From Patescibacteria group bacterium (GTDB lineage Bacteria; Patescibacteriota; Patescibacteriia; 2-12-FULL-60-25), in contig JAHJRN010000012.1 of assembly GCA_018830865.1 (NCBI GenBank), positions 1-41,240 of the forward strand: a stretch of 41,240 bases of DNA, in the 5' to 3' direction. Within the stretch, counting starts at the first letter, position 1. Every line of letters starts with the position of its first letter. Below the pieces are notes generated by a model. That model had not been told where the DNA came from, did no database searches, and saw only the letters and a list, made by a program, of their open reading frames with translations. Positions 24,224-29,493 of this stretch are shown here, one piece after another. The position numbers and the translations under genes are program-made.

Positions 24224-24739
24224 TCAGCGTCGTGCGTCGGATGCCGGCCGCGACGCGAGCGCGCGATCGACGGATCGGACAAAAGCATCCAACGTCTCGC
24301 GGTTCCAGCACGGACCGAGCGTGACCTTCTCCCCGCGACCTCCGTGCATCCGGAACCGAATCGTCTCGAAGCCGCGGTCGATATTCAGACCTTCATGCGT
24401 CAGAGACATGGCGTCGAGGTCGTCGAGCTGAAAGTCATGCCGCCGGCCGAGGACAGATGAAAGGGTGAGCGTCGACCCGCAAAGCGAGAGCCGCTCCGTG
24501 ACCGCATTCAAGAAATACATCCACGCTGCCACGGAGAGGACCGCGGCGATGAATCGCTGGATCTCCGTCCCGCGTTCCGCGAGGACCGTGCTCACGAACG
24601 CGGCCGTGCAGAACGTGCAGAGGACGAGGAGGAGTGCGCCGGCGACCGACACGAATTCCGCGGACGCCTGCACGAGGCACATCTCTTCGGGAGGATCCTC
24701 GCGACGTCGAGACGCGGATGCGATGACGGTACGTGGCAC
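24224..24739 (-). CDS. Two-TM protein with a bacterial PH-like domain
   Basis: 171 aa. Two hydrophobic helices (about 30-52 and 60-82) are followed by a beta-rich region (about 85-160: LTLSSVLGRRHDFQLDDLDAM, IRFRMHGGRGEKVTLG, then a C-terminal helix DAFVRSVDRAL) that resembles bacterial PH domains of membrane proteins. No enzymatic motif. The start is uncertain: GTG at 24739 gives the listed product, ATG at 24682 removes 19 residues and leaves both helices. A perfect 6-bp palindrome (24743-24757) lies just before the GTG. Confidence 0.6.
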   Translation of the reverse strand: MPRTVIASASRRREDPPEEMCLVQASAEFVSVAGALLLVLCTFCTAAFVSTVLAERGTEIQRFIAAVLSVAAWMYFLNAVTERLSLCGSTLTLSSVLGRRHDFQLDDLDAMSLTHEGLNIDRGFETIRFRMHGGRGEKVTLGPCWNRETLDAFVRSVDRALASRPASDARR

Positions 24740-24742
24740 AGC

Positions 24743-24757
24743 GATACGTAGCGTATC
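24743..24757. promoter_or_regulatory. Palindrome GATACG-TAG-CGTATC, possible operator
   Basis: A perfect 6-bp inverted repeat with a 3-nt centre, 4 nt upstream of the GTG start of the PH-like gene. Its position fits an operator or a translational hairpin; no regulator is assigned. Confidence 0.3.
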
Positions 24758-24793
24758 ACCCGAGGGGACGCCGGAAAAGGTTTCCGAAACGAA

Positions 24794-24818
24794 AGCCCCC
24801 TGCCATCGGCGGGGGGCT
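24794..24818 (-). terminator. Terminator of the HU gene
   Basis: AGCCCCC-x-GCC pairs with GGC-x-GGGGGCT (10 bp with one mismatch, 3-nt loop), followed on the minus strand by TTTCGTTTC. It lies 19 nt downstream of the HU stop. Confidence 0.75.
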
Positions 24819-24836
24819 GTTTCACTTATCGTCGGA

Positions 24837-25118
24837 TTACAGGATGGAATCCTTCGCGGCCTTGGCCACGCGGAACTTCACGACCGTCTTCGCCGGGATT
24901 TGGATCTCGGCGCCCGTCGCCGGATTGCGGCCCAAGCGTGCGGCACGATGCTTCTTCACGAGCTTCCCCAGTCCCGGAATCGAGAATTCACCGGCCTTCT
25001 TGGTCTGGTTGTACGCGAGATCGACCATCGCTTCAAGGACCGCGACGACGTCTTTCTTGGTGTGCCCCGTCTTCGACGCGATCGCGTCCATAAGCTGGGA
25101 CTTCGTCATTTTTGCCAT
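24837..25118 (-). CDS. hup: HU family DNA-binding protein
   Basis: Histone-like nucleoid protein that bends DNA as a dimer. The 93-aa product starts MAKMTKSQLMDAIASKTGHTKKDV and has the GLGKLVKKHRAARLGRNPATGAEIQIPAKTVVKFR arm region, with the conserved RNPxTG tip and a Pro for DNA intercalation. The ATG at 25118 is used; the frame is open upstream but that part covers the leader. It has a promoter with a perfect -35 box and its own terminator, so it is monocistronic. Confidence 0.96.
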   Translation of the reverse strand: MAKMTKSQLMDAIASKTGHTKKDVVAVLEAMVDLAYNQTKKAGEFSIPGLGKLVKKHRAARLGRNPATGAEIQIPAKTVVKFRVAKAAKDSIL

Positions 25119-25186
25119 AGGGCGTTGTGATGAAAAATGAGTGAAGATGAGTAAGATGTGCACAGGATACGGGTTCTGTCGGAGAG

Positions 25187-25215
25187 ATGCAAGAGAAAAC
25201 CCCCGTAAATGTCAA
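25187..25215 (-). promoter_or_regulatory. Promoter of the HU gene
   Basis: On the minus strand a perfect TTGACA, 17 nt, TTGCAT (weak -10), about 70 nt upstream of the ATG. A CCCC-GTGAA-GGGG hairpin sequence lies directly upstream of the -35 box. Confidence 0.5.
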
Positions 25216-25239
25216 CCCCTTCACGGGGATAGGGATTTT

Positions 25240-25254
25240 CGACCTCGTGCGACG
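25240..25254 (-). terminator. Hairpin between the CDP-alcohol transferase gene and hup
   Basis: Perfect 6-bp palindrome CCTCGT-CGC-ACGAGG about 12 nt downstream of the phosphatidyltransferase stop, without a T run after it. It could be a weak terminator or an mRNA 3' stabiliser. Confidence 0.35.
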
Positions 25255-25265
25255 AGGTGTGACAT

Positions 25266-25850
25266 CTATGGGGGATCAGACGGGGACTTCGTCTTGGAGG
25301 CGTGGACGATATCGACGATATGGCCGCCTACGGAAAGGATGCCGAGCGCGATGCCGATGAGATAGACCGGCTGAGCATGCATTTGCGCGCCCATGTCATG
25401 CAGGAACGCGAGGCCCATGGCGATGGAATATGCCCAGACCTTGGCACCGCCCCAGCGGTTGGAGCTGGTCGAGACGCCATACCGATTCTTGAGGGGTCGA
25501 ATCAGCGTCAGGAAGATGTCGATGCCGAGCGCGATCCAGAAGAGATCGGCGGAAATCGCATGGAGGCACGCCATATACGTGACGGCATGGATGTAGATCT
25601 TATCCCCCGTCGCGTCGAGCACGGCGCCCCACTCGCTCTTCTGGCCACGGACACGCGCGAGCGGTCCGTCGAGCAGGTCGCAGAGGGACGACGCTAGGAG
25701 GAATCCAATCGCCGTCGTCGGGTCGTCCTTATAGACAATCGTCGGCGCGGCTAGGATGAACCGCGCAATCGAGAGATGGTTCGGATGGATCCAATCCGGG
25801 ACGTACGCCAGCAACGGCTTGCGCACGGCCAGGTCGAACTCGACAGCCAT
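25266..25850 (-). CDS. CDP-alcohol phosphatidyltransferase family protein
   Basis: Integral membrane enzyme that transfers a phosphatidyl group from CDP-diacylglycerol to an alcohol. The complete motif D-x2-DG-x2-AR-x8-G-x3-D-x3-D is present: Asp58, Asp61-Gly62, Ala65-Arg66, Gly75, Asp79 and Asp83. About six hydrophobic segments. The start is ATG at 25850 (MAVEFDLAVRK), because GGAGG lies 5 nt upstream, one of the few strong Shine-Dalgarno sequences in this window; an upstream ATG at 25916 would add 22 low-complexity residues. The product (phosphatidylglycerophosphate, phosphatidylinositol phosphate or other) cannot be told from the sequence. Confidence 0.88.
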   Translation of the reverse strand: MAVEFDLAVRKPLLAYVPDWIHPNHLSIARFILAAPTIVYKDDPTTAIGFLLASSLCDLLDGPLARVRGQKSEWGAVLDATGDKIYIHAVTYMACLHAISADLFWIALGIDIFLTLIRPLKNRYGVSTSSNRWGGAKVWAYSIAMGLAFLHDMGAQMHAQPVYLIGIALGILSVGGHIVDIVHASKTKSPSDPP

Positions 25851-25933
25851 GTTGTCCTCCGACGTTGATGGTGAAGGTGCGGATGGTATGAAAGCATCTT
25901 GAGATACTTCGGACAAGGTGCGTTGTCGGCAAC

Positions 25934-25962
25934 AAAAAACGCCCTCACGTTATTGAGGACGT
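25934..25962 (-). terminator. Terminator of tRNA-Pro(GGG)
   Basis: Nine-bp stem (25939-25947 with 25954-25962, one G-U) with a 6-nt loop, followed on the minus strand by six T. Starts a few nt after the encoded CCA. Confidence 0.85.
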
Positions 25963-25968
25963 TTCCGT

Positions 25969-26044
25969 TGGTCGGGCTAGTGGGACTCGAACCCACGGCC
26001 TCTTGCACCCCATGCAAGCGCGCTACCAACTGCGCCATAGCCCG
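25969..26044 (-). tRNA. tRNA-Pro(GGG)
   Basis: 76 nt with encoded CCA. Acceptor stem CGGGCTA pairs with TAGCCCG (C1-G72, usual for bacterial tRNA-Pro), discriminator A73. D stem GCGC, anticodon stem CTTGC/GCAAG, loop ATGGGGT gives anticodon GGG. T arm GTGGG-TTCGAGT-CCCAC. The anticodon-loop sequence is the same as in E. coli tRNA-Pro(GGG). Confidence 0.95.
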
Positions 26045-26118
26045 TCTCTGCGTGGGCCGATGGTAACGCACTACCGGATTCCGTTCAAGATGGTCAGGTG
26101 TACCGTTTATCTGGATGC

Positions 26119-26140
26119 AAAAAACCCGCCACATGGCGAG
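26119..26140 (-). terminator. Intrinsic terminator of the candidate small RNA
   Basis: Six-bp stem with loop ATGT, one G-U pair, followed by six T on the minus strand. About 270 nt after the nearest upstream stop codon. Confidence 0.8.
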
Positions 26141-26354
26141 TTGTGCGCCCGAAGCGATCGGTGAGACATTCGGCTCTGCTCGAAAGGTGAGCACATCGTC
26201 CTGGGGAGCTAGCTGAGGACAGCGCGTGCCATCCTGCCGACACCCCCAAAACTGAACGCTGCAGGTCTGTCATCGCTCCGCCACGGCGGATGCCGAAATC
26301 GTGGACCTAAGAACTGAATTAGCCCGACATCTCTATCCGACCTGTCCCTCGGAC
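26125..26354 (-). ncRNA. Candidate small RNA in the gene-free interval 26045-26411
   Basis: This 367-nt interval has no coding sequence that I can support. On the minus strand a possible promoter, TTGACC (26384-26389), 17 nt, CATGCT (26361-26366) with an extended TGG, is followed about 215 nt later by a strong terminator: CTCGCC-ATGT-GGCGGG (26125-26140) and TTTTTT. Between them are several hairpins, e.g. CCGCC-GT-GGCGG near 26283, GTCCT...AGGAC near 26190-26220 enclosed by GCAC...GTGC, and TGCTC-ACCTTTC-GAGCA near 26180. I find no conserved blocks of tmRNA, RNase P RNA or SRP RNA; 6S RNA cannot be excluded. It could also be a long 3' UTR of the 26412-26897 gene. Confidence 0.45.
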
Positions 26355-26411
26355 ATCTTCAGCATGCCAAACCGCGCGGTGCGGGTCAAGGCCATGTCAA
26401 GGTGCGTCTCG

Positions 26412-26897
26412 TCATGCCGTCTGTTCCGCCGAGACGGCATCGCGGGAGACGAAACAGAGAAGAAGCGGGACGTCCGGCGACAGGAGGCCTTTCGCGCATG
26501 GATCCGTCGAATCTTCGACGCGAACGGATACATCGCGAACCGTGAGCAGCGCCGTCATGATGAAGTCCTCGAGGACCTTCGCGGTCCGCGGTAAGAAGCA
26601 GCCGCTCGTCACGGTCGCGTCCATGTCGTCGTAGGCCGCCTCGATGAGCGTACCGGCATCCAGCACGGCGTCGTCGTCGGGACATACCTCACGAAGCGTT
26701 CTCCCGGAATGCAACAGCCAGAAGGCATGCAGGCATTCGTCCTCGAGCGACGTGTCGTCCATGTCGCGCCGGACGATGTCGAGCAGTTGCGCCCGCGATG
26801 CGAGCGGCAACGAGAGGATGACGGTGCGCGACGGGATGACCCCCCGCAACAGACGAAACATCAGAAAATTCGACTGGTCGTTCCTCGCATCGTCCAT
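26412..26897 (-). CDS. Hypothetical protein, 161 aa
   Basis: I do not recognise a family. The product is acidic and mostly helical: MDDARNDQSNFLMFRLLRGVIPSR, a segment ASRAQLLDIVRRDMDD, LEDECLHAFWLLHSGRTLREV, then a C-terminal hydrophobic stretch (VPLLLCFVSRD). No signal peptide or clear transmembrane helix. Start ATG 26897 is fixed by a strong GGAGGG six nt upstream, and a TTGACA-type promoter lies about 60 nt before it; the in-frame ORF further upstream is antisense-like leader. It stands alone between ndk and the candidate sRNA. The base composition matches its neighbours. Confidence 0.6.
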   Translation of the reverse strand: MDDARNDQSNFLMFRLLRGVIPSRTVILSLPLASRAQLLDIVRRDMDDTSLEDECLHAFWLLHSGRTLREVCPDDDAVLDAGTLIEAAYDDMDATVTSGCFLPRTAKVLEDFIMTALLTVRDVSVRVEDSTDPCAKGLLSPDVPLLLCFVSRDAVSAEQTA

Positions 26898-26930
26898 GTC
26901 GTCCCTCCATGTCGAAATGTACGTTGAAGC

Positions 26931-26959
26931 AACGTATGCCGATTCGACCGATATGTCAA
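26931..26959 (-). promoter_or_regulatory. Possible promoter of the 26412-26897 gene
   Basis: On the minus strand a perfect TTGACA, 17 nt, TACGTT (weak -10). Confidence 0.45.
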
Positions 26960-26982
26960 CGCGGAATCTCCTCGACGCAAAC

Positions 26983-27001
26983 GGCGGGCACAGGGCCCGC
27001 C
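26983..27001 (-). terminator. Hairpin downstream of ndk, repeat-like
   Basis: Perfect 7-bp stem GGCGGGC with GCCCGCC around ACAGG, 22 nt after the ndk stop, followed on the minus strand by GTTTGCG. The core is the same as the hairpin downstream of fusA (17604-17620) except for one loop base. Confidence 0.55.
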
Positions 27002-27023
27002 GAGGCGAATCGAATCGTCGCAA

Positions 27024-27623
27024 TCAGACGAACCACCGCGGGTCGTACTGGACGCGATCGTTGACGTGTTCGTATTTGTGGAGCTCAACATCCGTGAACC
27101 AGACCGCGATCTCGTTCAGGGCCTCATCGACCGCACCGGACGCGTGGACGATGTTGCGGAGCGGCCGGTTCTGGCTGTTCGACAGCGCGTAGCTGTCATG
27201 CGAGAGGTCGCCACGGATGGTGCCGGGCGCGGACGACGCAGGTTCCGTCGTGCCGACGAGTTTTCGGATAAGAGCGACCGCACCTTCCCCTTCCACCACC
27301 ATCGCCACGATCGGCGCGGACTTGAGGAAGGTCACGAGGCCGTTCTTGATCTCGGTGCCGTAAGCGACGTGATCCGCATACGGGAATGTCTCCCCTTTGG
27401 CTTCGTACTTGGACTTCGCCTTCTCGAAAACGCCCTTCATCCACTCTTCCGTAAGCGCGTAATGCTTGTCGACGTCCTCCACGGCGGCATGAACCATCTT
27501 GAGCGCGATGATTTTCAAACCGACGCGCTCAAAGCGGCCGATGACTTCGCCGACGAACCCGCGCTGAACCCCGTCCGGCTTGATGAGCACGAGCGAACGC
27601 TCGAAATGTGTCGTTTGTTCCAT
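27024..27623 (-). CDS. ndk: Nucleoside diphosphate kinase with insertions
   Basis: Transfers the gamma phosphate from ATP to other NDPs through a phosphohistidine. The N-terminus ERSLVLIKPDGVQRGFVGEVIGRFE and the active site RNIVHASGAVDEA (His160) are intact. The protein is 199 aa, about 50 longer than the common bacterial form: an insertion of about 25-30 residues (roughly 62-92, with EKAKSKYEAKGETFPYADH) and a short one before the active site (around SNSQNRPL). Similar long forms occur in Patescibacteria and Mollicutes-like lineages as far as I recall. Monocistronic. Confidence 0.94.
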   Translation of the reverse strand: MEQTTHFERSLVLIKPDGVQRGFVGEVIGRFERVGLKIIALKMVHAAVEDVDKHYALTEEWMKGVFEKAKSKYEAKGETFPYADHVAYGTEIKNGLVTFLKSAPIVAMVVEGEGAVALIRKLVGTTEPASSAPGTIRGDLSHDSYALSNSQNRPLRNIVHASGAVDEALNEIAVWFTDVELHKYEHVNDRVQYDPRWFV

Positions 27624-27711
27624 AGAATTTGCGATAGGTTAGCATAGGATGCCAGATCGGACAAGCTTGATGACGAAACGAAAAGCCACGTTTTGTTGAC
27701 ATTTGACGATA

Positions 27712-27740
27712 TTGCATAAATGAGCATTTCCTGATATTCT
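27712..27740 (+). promoter_or_regulatory. Possible promoter of rpmF-nusB-rnc
   Basis: TTGCAT, 17 nt, TATTCT, with the rpmF ATG 29 nt after the -10 box. Two TTGAC hexamers (27695 and 27703) lie just upstream and could provide alternative -35 boxes. Confidence 0.45.
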
Positions 27741-27768
27741 TCCGCAATAAGAACCTGATTCACCTGCT

Positions 27769-28014
27769 ATGGGACTTCCCGGACATCGTCGGACGAGTTC
27801 AGATAAGCGTCGCCGCGCCTCACATTTCGCGTTGAAAGCGACCCATGTGACGGTCGACCCTAAGACGGGCGCCGCACATCTTCCGCATCATCCGGCTCCG
27901 GGTGCGACGGAATACCGAGGTATCCCGATTCATATCAAAGGACGCGATCGGAAGCTCCAAAAACTCCTGAAGAAGCCCTCTGGATCGACCACCGAGAAGC
28001 CTGAGAAGACATAA
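27769..28014 (+). CDS. rpmF: Large-subunit ribosomal protein bL32, zinc-free form
   Basis: 81 aa. The N-terminus [22 protein letters not shown] matches L32. The zinc-ribbon cysteines found in many L32 proteins are absent: the corresponding region reads [20 protein letters not shown] with no Cys. The C-terminus is Lys/Glu/Thr-rich and longer than usual. First gene of a plus-strand unit with nusB and rnc. It is in the rpmF-rnc neighbourhood found in other bacteria. Confidence 0.9.
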   Translation: MGLPGHRRTSSDKRRRASHFALKATHVTVDPKTGAAHLPHHPAPGATEYRGIPIHIKGRDRKLQKLLKKPSGSTTEKPEKT

Positions 28015-28039
28015 TCTCGACTTCGACTCCGCACCTTGT

Positions 28040-28501
28040 ATGTCAAACCGCCACCTCGCCCGCGCCGTCGCGCTCCAGACGCTCTACGAGTGGGATTTTC
28101 ATCGTGGCGAAAAGGATACGAAAGTCATCCTCGAACGGGACTTGGAGGAGTTCGCGCCTGAGCTCGACGAGAAGGACTTCGCACGTAGCATCGTGACCGG
28201 GGTACTGGCACATAAGCAGGACATCGACGCGACCATCACGAAATTCGCGCCTGACTGGCCGCTCGAGAAAATCACGACCGTGGACCGTAACGTCCTGCGC
28301 ATCGGAACGTTCGAGCTGAAGTTCAACGACGATATCCCATCGAAAGTCGCCATCAACGAGGCCATCGAACTCGCGAAGACATTCGGCGGTGAATCCTCCG
28401 GCAAATTCGTGAACGGTGTGCTGGGCGCAGTCTTCCGGAATCAAATCGAGCAGGGTATCGTCAAGGAATCCGATAAGCCAAAAGAACCCAAACAAGCCTA
28501 A
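28040..28501 (+). CDS. nusB: Transcription antitermination factor NusB
   Basis: RNA-binding helical protein that pairs with S10 on boxA during rRNA transcription. The 153-aa product starts [21 protein letters not shown] with the conserved Arg-rich first helix and has [14 protein letters not shown] and [29 protein letters not shown], the family signature. A Lys/Glu/Pro-rich tail of about 15 residues follows. It is 25 nt after rpmF. Confidence 0.96.
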   Translation: MSNRHLARAVALQTLYEWDFHRGEKDTKVILERDLEEFAPELDEKDFARSIVTGVLAHKQDIDATITKFAPDWPLEKITTVDRNVLRIGTFELKFNDDIPSKVAINEAIELAKTFGGESSGKFVNGVLGAVFRNQIEQGIVKESDKPKEPKQA

Positions 28502-28597
28502 TCCACCATTGATCGACATCGGCGAGGGTGCGCTCCGTGAGAGAGGGGCCATCATCGTCGGCGTCGTTCCCACAGCCTTCGGGCACGAAACGACCAT

Positions 28598-29311
28598 ATG
28601 GAACACACACAAGACCTCTCGCCCCTTGAGGAACGGTTGGGGCATGTCTTCAAGGACAAAGGCCTGCTCATCCAGGCCATCACGCACCGCTCGTACCTGA
28701 ACGAACACGTCGATTTCCTCTACGCCCACAACGAACGGCTGGAGTTCCTCGGCGATGCGGTGCTGGAACTTATCGTGACCGAGCACCTCTATCTCAACTA
28801 CGCGAATCCCGAAGGGGAACTGACCACATGGCGCAGCGCCCTCGTGAACGCCAAGACGCTCGCCGGCATCGCGGATCAGCTGCAGTTCGAAGAATTCCTC
28901 CTGCTCTCCAAGGGCGAAGCACGCGACGCGCATTCGAAGGCGAGGATGTACATCCTCGCGAATGCCATCGAAGCCATCATCGGCGCCATCTACCTCGACG
29001 GCGGAACGTCTGCCGCGACGAAGTTCGTCGACAACTACATCCTCTCGCATCTCCCGTTCATCCTGAAGAACCTCCTCTACGTGGACCCAAAAAGCCGATT
29101 CCAGGAAACGGCGCAGGAGATGCTAGGCGTGACGCCGACGTATAAGGTCTTGTCCGAGACGGGTCCCGATCACAACAAAGAATTCACGGTCGGCCTGTTC
29201 GTCGAGAAAGAGATGATTGCCGTGGGACGAGGGACGTCCAAACAGGAAGCACAGGTCGCGGCCGCGGAAGCGGGCTTGGAAGCAAAAGGATGGGACGTAA
29301 AAGCGGAGTGA
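28598..29311 (+). CDS. rnc: Ribonuclease III
   Basis: Double-strand-specific endonuclease for rRNA processing. Residues 45-58 are the signature NERLEFLGDAVLEL with catalytic Glu49 and Asp53; the second acidic pair region reads ILANAIEAIIGAIYLDGG, with Glu125 present but Asn122 at the position of Asp114 in the E. coli enzyme. The C-terminal dsRNA-binding domain is complete (SRFQETAQEML, FTVGLFVEKEMIAVGRGTSKQEAQVAAAEAGL). Length is 237 aa, normal. A 96-nt gap separates it from nusB, and tRNA-Arg follows 7 nt after its stop. Confidence 0.96.
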   Translation: MEHTQDLSPLEERLGHVFKDKGLLIQAITHRSYLNEHVDFLYAHNERLEFLGDAVLELIVTEHLYLNYANPEGELTTWRSALVNAKTLAGIADQLQFEEFLLLSKGEARDAHSKARMYILANAIEAIIGAIYLDGGTSAATKFVDNYILSHLPFILKNLLYVDPKSRFQETAQEMLGVTPTYKVLSETGPDHNKEFTVGLFVEKEMIAVGRGTSKQEAQVAAAEAGLEAKGWDVKAE

Positions 29312-29318
29312 CGACCAT

Positions 29319-29393
29319 GCGTCCTTAGCTCAACGGATAGAGCACCGGTCTTCGGAACCGGCAATGGGGGTTCGATTCCCTCAGGACGCACCA
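29319..29393 (+). tRNA. tRNA-Arg(TCG)
   Basis: 75 nt with encoded CCA. Acceptor GCGTCCT pairs with AGGACGC, discriminator A. Anticodon stem CCGGT/ACCGG, loop CTTCGGA gives anticodon TCG. T arm GGGGG/TTCGATT loop. Directly after rnc and 100 nt from the end of the restriction-modification island. Confidence 0.95.
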
Positions 29394-29430
29394 TATGAAA
29401 ACGTCCCGCAACGGTGGGGCGTTTTCATAT
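29393..29430. terminator. Bidirectional terminator between tRNA-Arg and the res gene
   Basis: Fifteen-bp stem (29393-29407 with 29416-29430, one G-U pair), 8-nt loop. Each arm carries a run of four T or A, so it can stop both the plus-strand rnc/tRNA transcript and the minus-strand mod-res transcript. The remaining sequence to 29493 is AT-rich and has no feature I can support. Confidence 0.8.
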
Positions 29431-29493
29431 ATGACGGCCGTTTGGAATCGAACGGGTGCGAATTCACGCCATCTATCATTCAGATTCCACTTT

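Noticed and set aside
25850-25916. Upstream ATG of the CDP-alcohol phosphatidyltransferase
   Set aside because: It has no ribosome-binding site and adds a Ser/Pro-rich segment, whereas the ATG at 25850 has GGAGG at good spacing.
26045-26411. tmRNA, RNase P RNA or SRP RNA in the gene-free interval
   Set aside because: None of the conserved blocks (tRNA-like ends with tag, GAGGAAAGUCC-type block, GGAAGCAGCC-type loop) was found on either strand.
29440-29475. tRNA T-arm-like string (GTTCGATTCC on the minus strand) at the island edge, as a possible attachment site
   Set aside because: Only ten bases match the tRNA-Arg T arm, in the inverse orientation, and the flanks cannot form a T stem; integration would leave a direct repeat.
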